Program-made: the position numbers and the translations under genes
Shown here: positions 1-7,841 of the stretch, in pieces
Position numbering within the stretch: the stretch's first letter is position 1
Layout: each line of letters begins with the position of its first letter
NCBI RefSeq assembly: GCF_003931915.1
Contig: NZ_RSAA01000035.1
Span: 682,001-746,000 of the forward strand
DNA length: 64,000 nt
Direction: 5' to 3'
DNA from: Saccharopolyspora rhizosphaerae
GTDB taxonomy: Bacteria; Actinomycetota; Actinomycetes; Mycobacteriales; Pseudonocardiaceae
Notes under the pieces: model-generated
Told to the model about the DNA's origin: nothing
Seen by the model: only the letters and a program-made list of their open reading frames with translations
Databases searched by the model: none

Positions 1-124
1 TTGCTCCATGAGGGTGGACGGTACGTGCCGGGACCGACAGGCCGGAAATCGCCCGGCCCTTCTATGGAAATCCCCACACGGCCGGCGGCGGGCCCCAGGT
101 GGGAAGATGCCCTGGGGAGGGTTG

Positions 125-739
125 ATGCGGACGATCAAGCGGTCGGGTGAGCACGAGATCGAGGTGCGCAAGTCGCGGTTCCTCTGCTCGCTGGCGCGGG
201 TGACCGAGGAGTCCGAGGCGCGGGAGTTCATCCAGCTCCAGCGCAAGAGCCACCACGACGCCCGGCACCACTGCTCGGCGTTCGTGCTCGGGGACTCCGG
301 CGAGATCCAGAAGTCCAGCGATGACGGCGAACCCGCGGGCACGGCCGGCGTGCCGATGTTGGAAGTGCTGCGCCGCAACGAGATCACCAACACCGTCGCC
401 GTGGTCACCCGTTACTTCGGCGGGGTGCTGCTGGGCGCCGGCGGGCTGGTCCGCGCCTACGGCGGCGCGGTGTCGGAAGCGCTCGAGCACGTCGGCACGC
501 TGGAGCGCCGACCCGTCCGCGTGCTGCTGGTCGAGACCGATCACGTGCTCGCGGGCAAGCTCGACAACGACATGCGGTCAGCCGGCTACCAAGTCGCGGA
601 CACGTCCTACGACGCCGCCGTCCGCTTCCACGTCAACGTCCCGGTCGAGCAGGTCGAGACCTTCCACGCCTGGCTCGCCGAGAACACCGGCGGCGCCGCG
701 CACGCCGCAGAAGGCCCCCTCATCCACGCCGAGCTCTGA
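125..739 (+). CDS. YigZ/IMPACT family protein
   Basis: A 204-residue protein of the UPF0029/IMPACT family (E. coli YigZ, mammalian IMPACT), whose biochemical role is unsettled but linked to translation control. The family signature is clear: SSDDGEPAGTAG at about 64-75 and TRYFGGVLLGAGGLVRAYG at 95-113. The N-terminal IMPACT fold is followed by a C-terminal ferredoxin-like DUF1949 region. I chose ATG 125 because GGGGAGG (114-120) stands at proper spacing and residues before it have no family resemblance; an in-frame ATG at 107 is the alternative. Monocistronic as far as can be seen. Family assignment is firm, function is not. Confidence 0.9.
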   Translation: MRTIKRSGEHEIEVRKSRFLCSLARVTEESEAREFIQLQRKSHHDARHHCSAFVLGDSGEIQKSSDDGEPAGTAGVPMLEVLRRNEITNTVAVVTRYFGGVLLGAGGLVRAYGGAVSEALEHVGTLERRPVRVLLVETDHVLAGKLDNDMRSAGYQVADTSYDAAVRFHVNVPVEQVETFHAWLAENTGGAAHAAEGPLIHAEL

Positions 740-824
740 GCCACTCCGGTCCGCGGATGAGCTGCTGTTCCCGGGGTGGGACTCCGCTCGCACCGCCACG
801 CAGACCAACTCCTTCGCAGGTGGC

Positions 825-1394
825 TCACGCAACGAGGCTTGCTCCTGCTGCCTTGGGTGAGGGCGGTGGTGGTGGGCGCTTGCCGCGGGGTTTGCTGGCG
901 AAGGCTGCGATCGTGCCGATGAGGGCACCGAAGAGGAGGCCGGCGATCACGTCGTGCGGGTAGTGCACGCCGATGAACACCCGCAGGAACGCCTCCAACA
1001 GGGCCACCACGGCGACGACGGCGGCGGCCCGGCGCCACAGCACCGCTGTGGTCACCGCGAACGCGGCCGCCGAGGCCGAGTGCCCGCTCGGCAGCGACCA
1101 GACCCCGACCTCGTCGCAGAGCTCGACCGTGCGCACCGGGTGGGCCCGGCACGGGCGCGCCTGCTTGAGGAGGTCCTTGACCGGGCCGGTGAGCACCCAC
1201 GCGGCGCCACCGGAGATCAGGATCGCCAGGAGGGCTCGTGCTCGCCGGTCCACCCGCCACCACACGAACCCGGCGACGGGGATGAACGCCAGCAGCAGGG
1301 CGTCGGTGAGGAAGAGGGCGAGGGCCTGCACCCAGCCGGGCGAGGCGGCGCCCCAACCGGCGATGAGGCGGTACAGATCAGCGCTGAGCTCCAC
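825..1394 (-). CDS. PAP2-family membrane phosphatase
   Basis: Integral-membrane phosphatase of the PAP2 superfamily, 189 residues, probably acting on lipid pyrophosphates or phosphatidate at the outer membrane face. All three signature blocks are present: K73...RP80-81, PSGH 102-105, and R138...H144...D148. Five or six hydrophobic segments flank them, and the tail is Arg/Pro-rich. An upstream GTG or ATG would extend it to 1442, but a -10 hexamer TAGGGT (1407-1402 on the minus strand) lies 7 nt before GTG 1394, the geometry of a leaderless mRNA, so I took that start. Could be a BcrC-type undecaprenyl-pyrophosphatase; the sequence alone does not settle the substrate. Confidence 0.85.
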   Translation of the reverse strand: MELSADLYRLIAGWGAASPGWVQALALFLTDALLLAFIPVAGFVWWRVDRRARALLAILISGGAAWVLTGPVKDLLKQARPCRAHPVRTVELCDEVGVWSLPSGHSASAAAFAVTTAVLWRRAAAVVAVVALLEAFLRVFIGVHYPHDVIAGLLFGALIGTIAAFASKPRGKRPPPPPSPKAAGASLVA

Positions 1395-1514
1395 CACATC
1401 CACCCTAGCGGGCGTCCACAGCGGTCCGCCGGAGCTGATCACCCCATCACACGATCCGGCAGCCGGTGCCGGGGTGTACTACTGGAACAGGTGATCTCGA
1501 CAGGAGGTTTCGCG

Positions 1515-2057
1515 GTGCGGTCGTTCGTCGTCGGTGTTGCTGTGGTGGCTGCTGTGCTCGGGCTCGGGGCTCCGGCTCAGGCCGAGGGAGCGCTCGACCC
1601 GCTGGTCGGGTCTGCCGCGGAGCGGGTGGTCCTGTCGGACCAGGTCGCGGCGGCGAAGTGGGGGACGGGTTCACCGATCGAGGACCCGGAACGGGAGCAG
1701 CAGGTGCTCGACGGGGTCGCTGCCCGTGCCGTGGAGCTGGGTCTCGACCCGGAGGAGGCGAAGCGGGTCTTCCGCGACCAGATCGAAGCCAGCAAGCTCG
1801 TCCAGCGGGGGCTGCACGCGCACTGGAGCGCTCACCCCGACGAGCAACCCACCGAGCGCCCGGACCTCGGCGAGATCCGGCCCGAGCTGGACCGCCTGGG
1901 CGAGGCGATCCTCGTGGTGCTCCGCGACACCGACGACCTGCGCGAGGGCGCCTCGTGCCCCGGTCTGCTGGTCAGCGCCTACGCCCACTCCGCACACGAC
2001 CTCGACGCGCTCCACCAGACGGCGTTGGGACGCGCGGTCCCGTTGATCTGCTCCTGA
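1515..2057 (+). CDS. Secreted chorismate mutase (AroQ-gamma type)
   Basis: A 180-residue exported chorismate mutase converting chorismate to prephenate outside the cytoplasm. It resembles the secreted M. tuberculosis enzyme Rv1885c. A signal peptide spans residues 1-23 and should be cut after AQA. The all-helical catalytic part carries the expected early block with Lys48 and the Glu/Arg-rich SPIEDPEREQQ stretch. Two cysteines (148 and 179) could form the disulfide known in the exported family. Start GTG 1515 follows AGGAGG (1502-1507) at ideal spacing. No aromatic-pathway neighbours, as usual for secreted AroQ. Confidence 0.85.
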   Translation: MRSFVVGVAVVAAVLGLGAPAQAEGALDPLVGSAAERVVLSDQVAAAKWGTGSPIEDPEREQQVLDGVAARAVELGLDPEEAKRVFRDQIEASKLVQRGLHAHWSAHPDEQPTERPDLGEIRPELDRLGEAILVVLRDTDDLREGASCPGLLVSAYAHSAHDLDALHQTALGRAVPLICS

Positions 2058-2061
2058 CCGG

Positions 2062-2757
2062 TCACCGCCGGAAGAGGGCGACGTGGAGGAAGTCCTCGCC
2101 GAACGTCGGTGACCCCGGCGGTTGGGCGCGCATGCGGCGGATCTCGACCGGGGTGAGGTCCGTGAAGATCGCGCGCAGCTCGTCCGAGGTGAACGCCAGC
2201 CCGCCGTGCACGGCACCGTCCCGGTAGAGCTGGTCGTCCGGCACCGCCGTCCCGGCGCGCTCAGCCCCTGCGGCGAAGCAGCTCATCGCCAGGTGCCCGC
2301 CGGGCGCCAACAACCGGTCGACGAGGTCGAGGTAGCTGATGCGCCGGTGCGGCGGCAGGTGGTGGAAGCAACCGGAGTCGTAGAGGAGGTCGTAGGGGCC
2401 GGTGAGGTTCGTGGTGAACACGTCACCCTGGCGGAAGCGAACCTCCGGCGCGCGCTCGCGCGCCCAGGCGATGGCGGCGGCCGACAGGTCCACGGCCTCG
2501 ACGTCGAACCCCTTCGACGCCAGGTACGCGGCGTTCCGCCCGGGCCCGCACCCGAGGTCCAGCGCTCGACCCGAGCGCAGCACACCAGCGTCCACGAAGG
2601 ACACCAGGCTCTCGTCCGGCTTGGCGACGAAGAACGGCACATCGCGGTCGCGGTCCTCGTAGAAGTGGTCCCAGAACGGTTCCGGAGACGGGAAGAGCGT
2701 GTCGAGCATCCGCAGCAGACCATCGACGTCGCGCACGTGGCGCGCGGACCCTCCCAT
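2062..2757 (-). CDS. Class I SAM-dependent methyltransferase
   Basis: Small-molecule or protein methyltransferase, 231 residues. Motif I is LDLGCGPGRNAAYLA, followed by the acidic AVDLS loop and a FxQGDVF motif, the normal order for a class I Rossmann methyltransferase. The YDLLYDSGCFHHLPP segment places it near the thiopurine methyltransferase/TehB-like group. ATG 2757 is preceded by TACCAT six bases upstream, suggesting a leaderless start; ATG 2778 is possible. It converges on the chorismate mutase gene with 4 bp between the stops. Substrate unknown. Confidence 0.85.
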   Translation of the reverse strand: MGGSARHVRDVDGLLRMLDTLFPSPEPFWDHFYEDRDRDVPFFVAKPDESLVSFVDAGVLRSGRALDLGCGPGRNAAYLASKGFDVEAVDLSAAAIAWARERAPEVRFRQGDVFTTNLTGPYDLLYDSGCFHHLPPHRRISYLDLVDRLLAPGGHLAMSCFAAGAERAGTAVPDDQLYRDGAVHGGLAFTSDELRAIFTDLTPVEIRRMRAQPPGSPTFGEDFLHVALFRR

Positions 2758-3210
2758 GGACCCATGGTACCGGAACATCCGGTGCAGCAGCGTCTTTCAC
2801 TTGATCGACTTCGAATTTACCCATCATGACGCAATTTTTCGTCGAGAACACCCTGAGCGCACCAGCCGCCTGTCAGGGAGATCACCGCCGCGGGCCACGA
2901 GCCGGGTCCGCGCGGACGTGGCAGAGCAGCGAGCACTCGCCGTTCGGCGGCGGTTTCGGCCGCGTCCGCCCGACCGCCCCCGCGCCACCAGAGCTGCGGG
3001 TCGACTCGCGCCGGAGCCCTTCCGGGATCACGCAGCCGCGCCCCCGCCGGAGCAGGCGGAGCAGGCGCACGCGAACCACTCGCCTCCGCGCCCGGGCAGC
3101 CCACCGCGCCGTGCGCAGGAGGCGCGGAGGCCACCCCGGTGACACCCCCGCCCGATTTGCCGCTACCACGAACGAGCAAGATCATCCGGACCTTGTAACC
3201 TTGGGCACGC
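2758..3210. other. Intergenic region, no gene recognised
   Basis: About 450 bp between the methyltransferase and the tRNA. Open frames here are products of high GC and resemble nothing. It must contain the methyltransferase and tRNA promoters; I see no repeat or structured RNA. Confidence 0.5.
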
Positions 3211-3286
3211 GGGGCGTTAGCTCAACTGGCAGAGCAGCGGACTTTTAATCCGCGGGTTCAGGGTTCGATCCCCTGGCGCCCCACCA
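3211..3286 (+). tRNA. tRNA-Lys (anticodon TTT)
   Basis: Full cloverleaf: acceptor stem 3211-3217 with 3276-3282, D-arm 3220-3235, anticodon stem 3237-3241/3249-3253 with loop CTTTTAA (anticodon TTT at 3244-3246), T-arm 3259-3275, and an encoded CCA at 3284-3286. The 3' half from the anticodon loop onward is repeated exactly at 7609, so this gene is the attachment site of an integrated element. The element leaves the tRNA itself intact. Confidence 0.97.
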
Positions 3287-3315
3287 CAACCCCAGGTCAC
3301 AGGCCTGGGGTTCTT
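3247..3315 (+). repeat. 69-bp direct repeat, tRNA-side attachment site (attL)
   Basis: The 69 bases from the 3' side of the anticodon loop through the tRNA terminator recur without a mismatch at 7609-7677. The element side begins immediately after with a truncated integrase 140 bp away. A perfect repeat inside a tRNA 3' end beside an integrase is the hallmark of tyrosine-recombinase integration. Confidence 0.9.
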
Positions 3316-3320
3316 TTTTT
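3288..3320 (+). terminator. Intrinsic terminator of tRNA-Lys
   Basis: Stem AACCCCAGG (3288-3296) pairs with CCTGGGGTT (3304-3312), followed by TTCTTTTTTT. Classical hairpin plus U-tract, and part of the 69-bp repeat, though the downstream T-run is missing in the second copy. Confidence 0.85.
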
Positions 3321-3456
3321 CAAGATCGCGTCCGACCTAAACCCTTCCGAAACGGCTGCCGGTGTTCCCCAAGCACAGCGAGCCGAAGGGCAGCGGCCGG
3401 CATAACGACGACCGGCCCCCAGTATGAGAGGAGGCCGGTCGTTGGCGAGTCCCGCG

Positions 3457-3672
3457 CTAGATGACGTGCTCCATGGCATCCGCAGCCTCCCGACTGACTG
3501 CCTTGCGGCCCATGTACACGTCCTGCGTCATCGACGGGCGCGAGTGGCCGAGCTGATCAGCGATCAGGCGCGGAGTGAGCCCCGCCTCATCCAGGATCGT
3601 CGCGGCCGTCTTCCGGAACACATGCGATGTCACCCAGGCGAAGCCCTCACCACCTCGGGTCTCGCGAAGCAC
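3457..3672 (-). pseudogene. Tyrosine integrase, C-terminal fragment
   Basis: Seventy-one codons encode the C-terminal catalytic end of a phage/ICE tyrosine recombinase. The box II residues are all readable: HVFR (His, Arg), LGH (second His) and the nucleophile Tyr in TQDVYMG. The N-terminal DNA-binding domain and the box I arginine are absent, so the remnant cannot catalyse integration. It points toward the tRNA attachment site, the usual place for int in actinomycete integrative elements. Upstream homology ends near 3670, exactly where the tail of a plus-strand regulator begins. Confidence 0.85.
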
Positions 3673-3938
3673 TCGACGTGTACCTAGCCGTACCGCTGTT
3701 CAAGCTCTACCTGATCAACCAGTTCGAAGCCTTCTTCGGCTACTACCCGGTCCGCGAGCACGTTGTGAACCTCGAAGGCGCCGATACACCGATTTGGGAC
3801 CTGATGGGCAAGGACGCCACCCTGTTCCACCATGCCGCCGAGCCTGATGAGGAGTCTCTGAGCTCGCTGTTCATCCAGCAGTCCCAGATGTGGTTCGACA
3901 GCATCTGGAACACGGTTGCGCGGGAGGTTCCTCGATGA
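3671..3938 (+). pseudogene. Regulator C-terminal fragment (XRE/DUF-type), 5' deleted
   Basis: A frame of about 88 codons begins inside the deletion junction near 3670 and reads LDVYLAVPLFKLYLINQ through to TGA 3938. It looks like the C-terminal ligand or response domain of helix-turn-helix regulators found in actinomycete integrative elements; no helix-turn-helix remains. The ATG of the HAD gene overlaps its stop (ATGA at 3935-3938), so both were one operon before decay. The family name is an inference from memory of similar layouts. Confidence 0.55.
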
Positions 3939-4607
3939 CCCAGGCAGCCGAAATCCTCGACCACAGCAAGGTTGTGCTGCTGGGACTTCGACGGACCGGC
4001 ATGCGCCGTGTTCGGCGGCCTGAGCAACCACGATGTTGCCGTCGAGCTCCGCGCGCTCTTCCCGGAGGCTCTGCCGGAAGGCATCGAGCAGAGCCCTGAC
4101 CCGTTCGATGTTCTTGAGCACGCCACCCAGTTTGGAGATCTGGCCACCCGGGTCGAGGAACGCCTGGGTCAGCTCGAAATTCGTGCCGTCGCAGCTGCCC
4201 CCGCCACCCCTGGGACAACCGATGTCCTCGACGTTCTCCAACGCCGGGGTGTATCGGTTGTCATCGTCTCCAACAACTCAGAGGCAGCAGTCCGCGCGTA
4301 CCTCAATACCACCAGTCTTGAAGCACTAGTCCAAGGCGTGTCCGCGCGGACAAGTGGCGAGCTCGCCGAGCTGAAACCGTCACCCTTCCTCCTGCAGCAG
4401 GCCATCACCAACATCAAGGCTGACGCAGCTGAATGCGTGATGATCGGCGACTCGACGACAGACATCCAAGCTGCGCACGCCGCAGGCACAGCCGTCATCG
4501 CCTATGTCAACAAACCGGGCAAGCGTGATCGGTTCACCCCGCACAAGCCGTCAGCGATCATCGAGCACATGACCGACCTTCTCGGGGACGAATCTGCACT
4601 GACATGA
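3935..4607 (+). pseudogene. HAD-superfamily hydrolase with frameshift
   Basis: A HAD phosphatase broken by one extra G. Reading from ATG 3935 gives MTQAAEILDHSKVVLL and then loses frame at 3982-3984. The other frame continues as DFDGPACAVFGG, the motif I loop with nucleophile and general-acid aspartates, then IVSNNSEA (motif II), a lysine in ELKPSP (motif III) and GDSTTDIQAA (motif IV). A single-base indel therefore separates the start from an otherwise complete enzyme of about 224 residues. A sequencing error is possible, but decay fits the surrounding relics. A second fragment of the same family lies at 7729-7841. Confidence 0.8.
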
Positions 4608-5359
4608 GTCAGCGGTCCGACCGGCGCATCTTCGCTCAGCTGCTCTGTGAGGTCATATACGTCCCACCGCTGGTGGCTCGCAGGTGTCACGAGCACAACT
4701 GCATGGCCTGGCACATCAACACACGCACCTGCCGACCTTGCTCCAGCGACTAGTGCTACAGCTGCCGGATGGCCGTTGACCTGCGGTATTGGCGTGCGTG
4801 TTTGAACTTTCTCCACTTCATCAAGGGCGGCCCCTGCGGGGCCGCCTGCCGCTGCATGCGAGCCAGGGTCGGAGCTGCCGACCTTCTTGTATGCGAGCCC
4901 GGTCAAGCGACCGCTAACCGTCCGGGCATGCGGCTCGCTGCGCTCGCCGGTCCCGGCGGCCACGGCCGCGACCGGGCGCAGGCGGAAAGGTCGGCAGCCG
5001 CACCCTGGCGCCAGCGGTGGCAGGCGCCCCCGCAGGACACGCCGGAAGCAGAGGAACTCAACCGCGGTTCTCTCACGACGGACCGGCACTCAGCTGGGCA
5101 GACTCAAGTTGCAGTGCTGGGCACGCTGCCAATGTGGTCGCCTCACCCCTCAAACAGGCGCGAAATGTGCCAGCAAGAAGGTGTGCACCCGCGTGTGGTC
5201 ACCAAACGAAGCCCTGACCCCTTCCGTCTGCCATGGCGCTGCATCGCTTCAAGCAAGCACTGCGCCGAGTCACGACCCGTCGAGCGAAGATGAAGCCGCC
5301 TCATGACGCTTTAGTCGAACCCAGGTTCGTAGTGGAATTGGGGAACGACGACTATCTGC
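4608..5359. other. Element interior without recognised gene
   Basis: About 750 bp. A 9-bp stem with a 3-base loop occurs at 4826-4846 (GGCGGCCCC/GGGGCCGCC) without a T-run. Overlapping frames in all phases have no recognisable protein features. A Cys-rich reading at 5110-5190 looked briefly like a zinc ribbon but is not convincing. Confidence 0.5.
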
Positions 5360-6472
5360 TCACCGCGCGCTCGGGCCGAACTGCGTTGCCAGGAAAGCGG
5401 TCTGGTCTCGTACCGCGCGCTCAAACAGATCGCCCACGTAGATGTCGAAGTGGTCGCCCTCGTAGCGGCTGACCTGGACGTGGTCCTGTTTGGCAGCGAG
5501 TCGGGTTGTGGTGTCGGCGGGCGCGGCCCTGTCGTCCTCGCACACGCACAGCAGGGTGGGTGCGGTGATTTTCGGCAGGTCCTTTCCCGGCCTATACAGC
5601 GGTAGCCGCAGCGCCAACCGAGCCGCGACCCCGTTCGCGCTGTCGGCCCCGCCGTCGGCCCCTTTGAGAACGCCCCAGAGGGTGTCGCGACCGACCCCTG
5701 TCTCGGCAGGGCGGAAGGAATCGTCACCGGTCTCGATGTTTCCTGACAGATCCCTCGCCAGCGACGACATCTTGGTCATGGCCGCGGAAGTCCTGGGGGA
5801 GAGCCGGGTTCCCGGGGGCAGCAGCCGCGAAGCGGCGGCGATCGCGGTGGGGGAGACGAGGTAGGCGGGCATCCACCACACGCCCACCACCGGAGCGAGC
5901 ACCGGCTTCGCGCCGAACAAGGACCCCACGGCGTCGAGCACCCCGGCAGCGACGAGCCACAGCATGCTCAACGGCGAGCTGCGGAGGCGTGAGAACAGCG
6001 ATGCCGGACCGTCGGTGAACGGGCACTGAGCCACCACGGCGGCCAGCTGATGGTCTTCACTCGCAATCCGCAGCGCGTGTCCCCCGCCGAACGAGGTTCC
6101 CCACACCGCGATCCGATCGGTGTCGACCCCTGGCAGCGACCGACCGTAGGCCAGTGCAGCTCGCCAATCGTCAAGCTGCTCATCAATGTCGAGCAGCTGT
6201 CGAGGCGAGCCCTCACTGGCCCCCAGGTACCGGTAGTCGAACACCAGCACCATCCATCCCTGCTCGGCGAACCGCTCCGCGAACGCGTCCAGCCGCCACT
6301 CCCGCACCGCACCGAGGCCGTGTGCCATGACCACCAGCGGTCGCAACCCATTCACTTCGGCGGGGGCGTATAGCCACGCCGCGCACTGCAGGCCACCCGA
6401 CTCGAACCAGACGTCGCGCCGCACGGTGGCGGCGCCCGGGTTCTGCCCTGATGTCGTCTCCATCGCCATCAT
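5360..6472 (-). CDS. Alpha/beta hydrolase (element cargo)
   Basis: A 370-residue alpha/beta hydrolase of the dienelactone-hydrolase/S9-like type. It has the oxyanion HG at 51-52, nucleophile elbow GTSFGGG (Ser127), an acidic CEDD segment near 320 and the catalytic His in GDHFDIY near 345. The insert between the elbow and the C-terminal lobe holds a hydrophobic stretch and forms a lid. It is divergent from a TetR gene, and a 19-bp inverted repeat (6487-6505) stands 15 bp upstream of its start, so it is very likely the TetR target. Substrate unknown; an ester, lactone or xenobiotic would fit. ATG 6463 is an alternative start. Confidence 0.85.
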   Translation of the reverse strand: MMAMETTSGQNPGAATVRRDVWFESGGLQCAAWLYAPAEVNGLRPLVVMAHGLGAVREWRLDAFAERFAEQGWMVLVFDYRYLGASEGSPRQLLDIDEQLDDWRAALAYGRSLPGVDTDRIAVWGTSFGGGHALRIASEDHQLAAVVAQCPFTDGPASLFSRLRSSPLSMLWLVAAGVLDAVGSLFGAKPVLAPVVGVWWMPAYLVSPTAIAAASRLLPPGTRLSPRTSAAMTKMSSLARDLSGNIETGDDSFRPAETGVGRDTLWGVLKGADGGADSANGVAARLALRLPLYRPGKDLPKITAPTLLCVCEDDRAAPADTTTRLAAKQDHVQVSRYEGDHFDIYVGDLFERAVRDQTAFLATQFGPSAR

Positions 6473-6486
6473 CAGCCCCTATCGCC

Positions 6487-6505
6487 TCTTGATTACCATT
6501 CAAGA
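6487..6505. promoter_or_regulatory. TetR operator copy 1
   Basis: TCTTGA-N7-TCAAGA, a perfect 6-bp inverted repeat directly upstream of the hydrolase start. Matches the copy at 6531 in 17 of 19 positions when that copy is read in reverse. Confidence 0.75.
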
Positions 6506-6530
6506 TCGGTTCGGAGGGAGGCTACGGCCC

Positions 6531-6549
6531 TCTTGAATGGCAGTCAAGA
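6531..6549. promoter_or_regulatory. TetR operator copy 2
   Basis: TCTTGA-N7-TCAAGA again, 44 bp from copy 1 (start to start), between the divergent hydrolase and TetR genes. Confidence 0.75.
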
Positions 6550-6672
6550 AGTGGCCCACTCGCTACCTACGCCCGGTGTTGGCGACAGCAGGGTGCGGAC
6601 ATGGAAGGTGCGACGTGGAACCGGCGGGCCCCTCCCGCCCTGCCGCGAAGCGGAGAAGCCATGTTGGCGTGT

Positions 6673-6691
6673 TCTTGAATACCTGCCAAGA
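6673..6691. promoter_or_regulatory. TetR operator copy 3
   Basis: TCTTGA-N7-CCAAGA, one mismatch in the right arm, ending 7 bp before the TetR start codon; fits autorepression. Confidence 0.7.
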
Positions 6692-6698
6692 TGCCGGT

Positions 6699-7265
6699 AT
6701 GGCTCGCAACCGCCGCCCGGTCCCCAAGGAGCAGAGACGCGACGAGCTGCTGGCCGCTGCAGCGAAACTGCTCGTGCTCGACGGCTACGAGGCCACCTCA
6801 ATGAGTCGACTCGCCCAACACGCCGGTGTCGCCCCGAACACGCTCTACTGGTACTTCCGCGACAAGGACGAACTGCTCGTAGCCGTCGCCGACCGGTATT
6901 TCCAAGCGCTGTTGCATGAGCACGCCTCGCTAGCAGACCGGCCACTCGCCGAGCAGTTCCTCTGGTTGATCGAGAGGCTCCGGCCAGTCAAGCACCTGGT
7001 CGCCACGGTCCATAGCCGCGTCACCGTCTCGGAGACCGTCCGCAAGTGGCATACCGGCTTCCATCAGAGCTTCGAGAACCTCTTCGAGCGACAACTCGCC
7101 GCCCCCCTAGCCGCCGAGCACCGCACCGCGGAATTCGCTGCCGCGACCTTCACCCTCGAAGGCGCGATCACCCACAGCCTCGACGAGGCCACCACGGAAC
7201 AACTCTGCGAGATCACTGCCGATCGCCTGCGCCGTGCAGCCGAAGCGAAGCTGAACGCGACCTGA
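6699..7265 (+). CDS. TetR-family transcriptional regulator
   Basis: A 188-residue TetR repressor. The N-terminal helix-turn-helix reads LLVLDGYEATSMSRLAQHAG then VAPNTLYWYFRDKDELL at about 24-60; the rest is the helical ligand-binding and dimer domain. I chose ATG 6699 because it gives the normal short arm before the DNA-binding domain; the longer open frame from 6537 runs through operators 2 and 3. Divergent from the alpha/beta hydrolase, with three copies of one inverted repeat in between, so it most likely controls both that gene and itself. Confidence 0.9.
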   Translation: MARNRRPVPKEQRRDELLAAAAKLLVLDGYEATSMSRLAQHAGVAPNTLYWYFRDKDELLVAVADRYFQALLHEHASLADRPLAEQFLWLIERLRPVKHLVATVHSRVTVSETVRKWHTGFHQSFENLFERQLAAPLAAEHRTAEFAAATFTLEGAITHSLDEATTEQLCEITADRLRRAAEAKLNAT

Positions 7266-7297
7266 GAAGACGCCAGGGTTCAGTCGAGGGCCAGGCG

Positions 7298-7447
7298 TGT
7301 CGCGACATCTCAGCCACCAGCCCCGGCATCCTGCTTGCTTGGCACCAGGCCTACGTCGGAGACTGGTGGGCACTTGCCACGTTCGAACCGAGGAACCGCT
7401 CGGGCGATCCCGGCTCGATGGTCACTCAACTGGTCCCGCGAAGGCCG
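7298..7447 (+). pseudogene. Relic of a 107-residue conserved protein
   Basis: A 50-codon stretch reads ILLAWHQAYVGDWWALATFE and ends in MVTQLVP. It is a clear homologue of the intact protein encoded at 12319-12642, which has VLVAWHQTSVGDWWALATFE and VVTQLVP. The N-terminal half is gone and no start fits. It sits at the distal end of the integrated element, near its right attachment repeat. Confidence 0.75.
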
Positions 7448-7608
7448 TCAACCTGCGATAGACGGCATCGTGCACCGTGCTTTTCCCTTCCAGAACAACC
7501 GGAAATGACCGGCACCGACCGTCCTGATCGGTCATAGGTCGAACTCGAAAACCTTGATACTGCAAGGCTTTCGCCAACATCAGGAGATAACAAGACACGT
7601 CGCCTCAG

Positions 7609-7677
7609 AATCCGCGGGTTCAGGGTTCGATCCCCTGGCGCCCCACCACAACCCCAGGTCACAGGCCTGGGGTTCTT
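7609..7677 (+). repeat. 69-bp direct repeat, distal attachment site (attR)
   Basis: Exact copy of 3247-3315: the 3' half of tRNA-Lys plus its terminator hairpin. The 5' half of a tRNA is absent, so this is not a gene. The T-run after the hairpin is not conserved (TTCTT then CAT), placing the repeat boundary precisely. Confidence 0.9.
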
Positions 7678-7728
7678 CATCGCCGAGCTCCGGTTGCCAC
7701 TTGATCACGCCGCGGAACACCGGTAGGG

Positions 7729-7841
7729 ATCGTCTCCAGCAACTCAGAGGCACTGTTCGCGCCTACCTTCACGCCAACGGCCTTGCAGTGCTCACCCAAG
7801 GCGTGCCCGCGAGGACTGGTGCAGAGCTCGCCGAGCTGTAA
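7729..7841 (+). pseudogene. Second HAD hydrolase relic, outside attR
   Basis: Reads IVSSNSEA, then after a one-base shift VRAYLHANGLAVLTQGVPAR and AELAEL before a stop. This parallels IVSNNSEA...VRAYLNTTSL...ALVQGVSARTSGELAEL in the HAD pseudogene at 3935-4607. The two differ too much to be a recent duplication. It lies beyond the right attachment repeat, so it descends from a different, probably older, insertion. Confidence 0.7.

Larger units (their letters stand above)
3247..7677. mobile_element. Degraded integrative element at tRNA-Lys
   Basis: A 4.4-kb segment bounded by 69-bp perfect repeats. Order: attL, integrase C-terminal fragment, regulator fragment, frameshifted HAD hydrolase, a 0.75-kb stretch without genes, hydrolase/TetR cargo, relic of a small protein, attR. 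No excisionase, replication initiator or FtsK-like transfer gene survives. One internal deletion at about 3670 explains the loss of both the integrase and regulator 5' ends. It should be immobile without help, yet its attachment repeats are pristine and could be used by a related integrase acting in trans. Confidence 0.85.

Noticed and set aside
8-124. N-terminal extension of the YigZ protein
   Set aside because: Residues before Met at 125 have no family resemblance and the ribosome site fits 125.
4826-4846. Terminator hairpin in the element
   Set aside because: Strong 9-bp stem, but no T-run and no gene ending nearby; left as an unexplained hairpin.
4769-5306. A possible Cys-rich zinc-ribbon protein inside the element
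   Set aside because: No start with a ribosome site, composition resembles noise, and two other frames are equally open.
7609-7686. Second tRNA-Lys gene
   Set aside because: Only the 3' half is present; no acceptor 5' strand, D-arm or anticodon.
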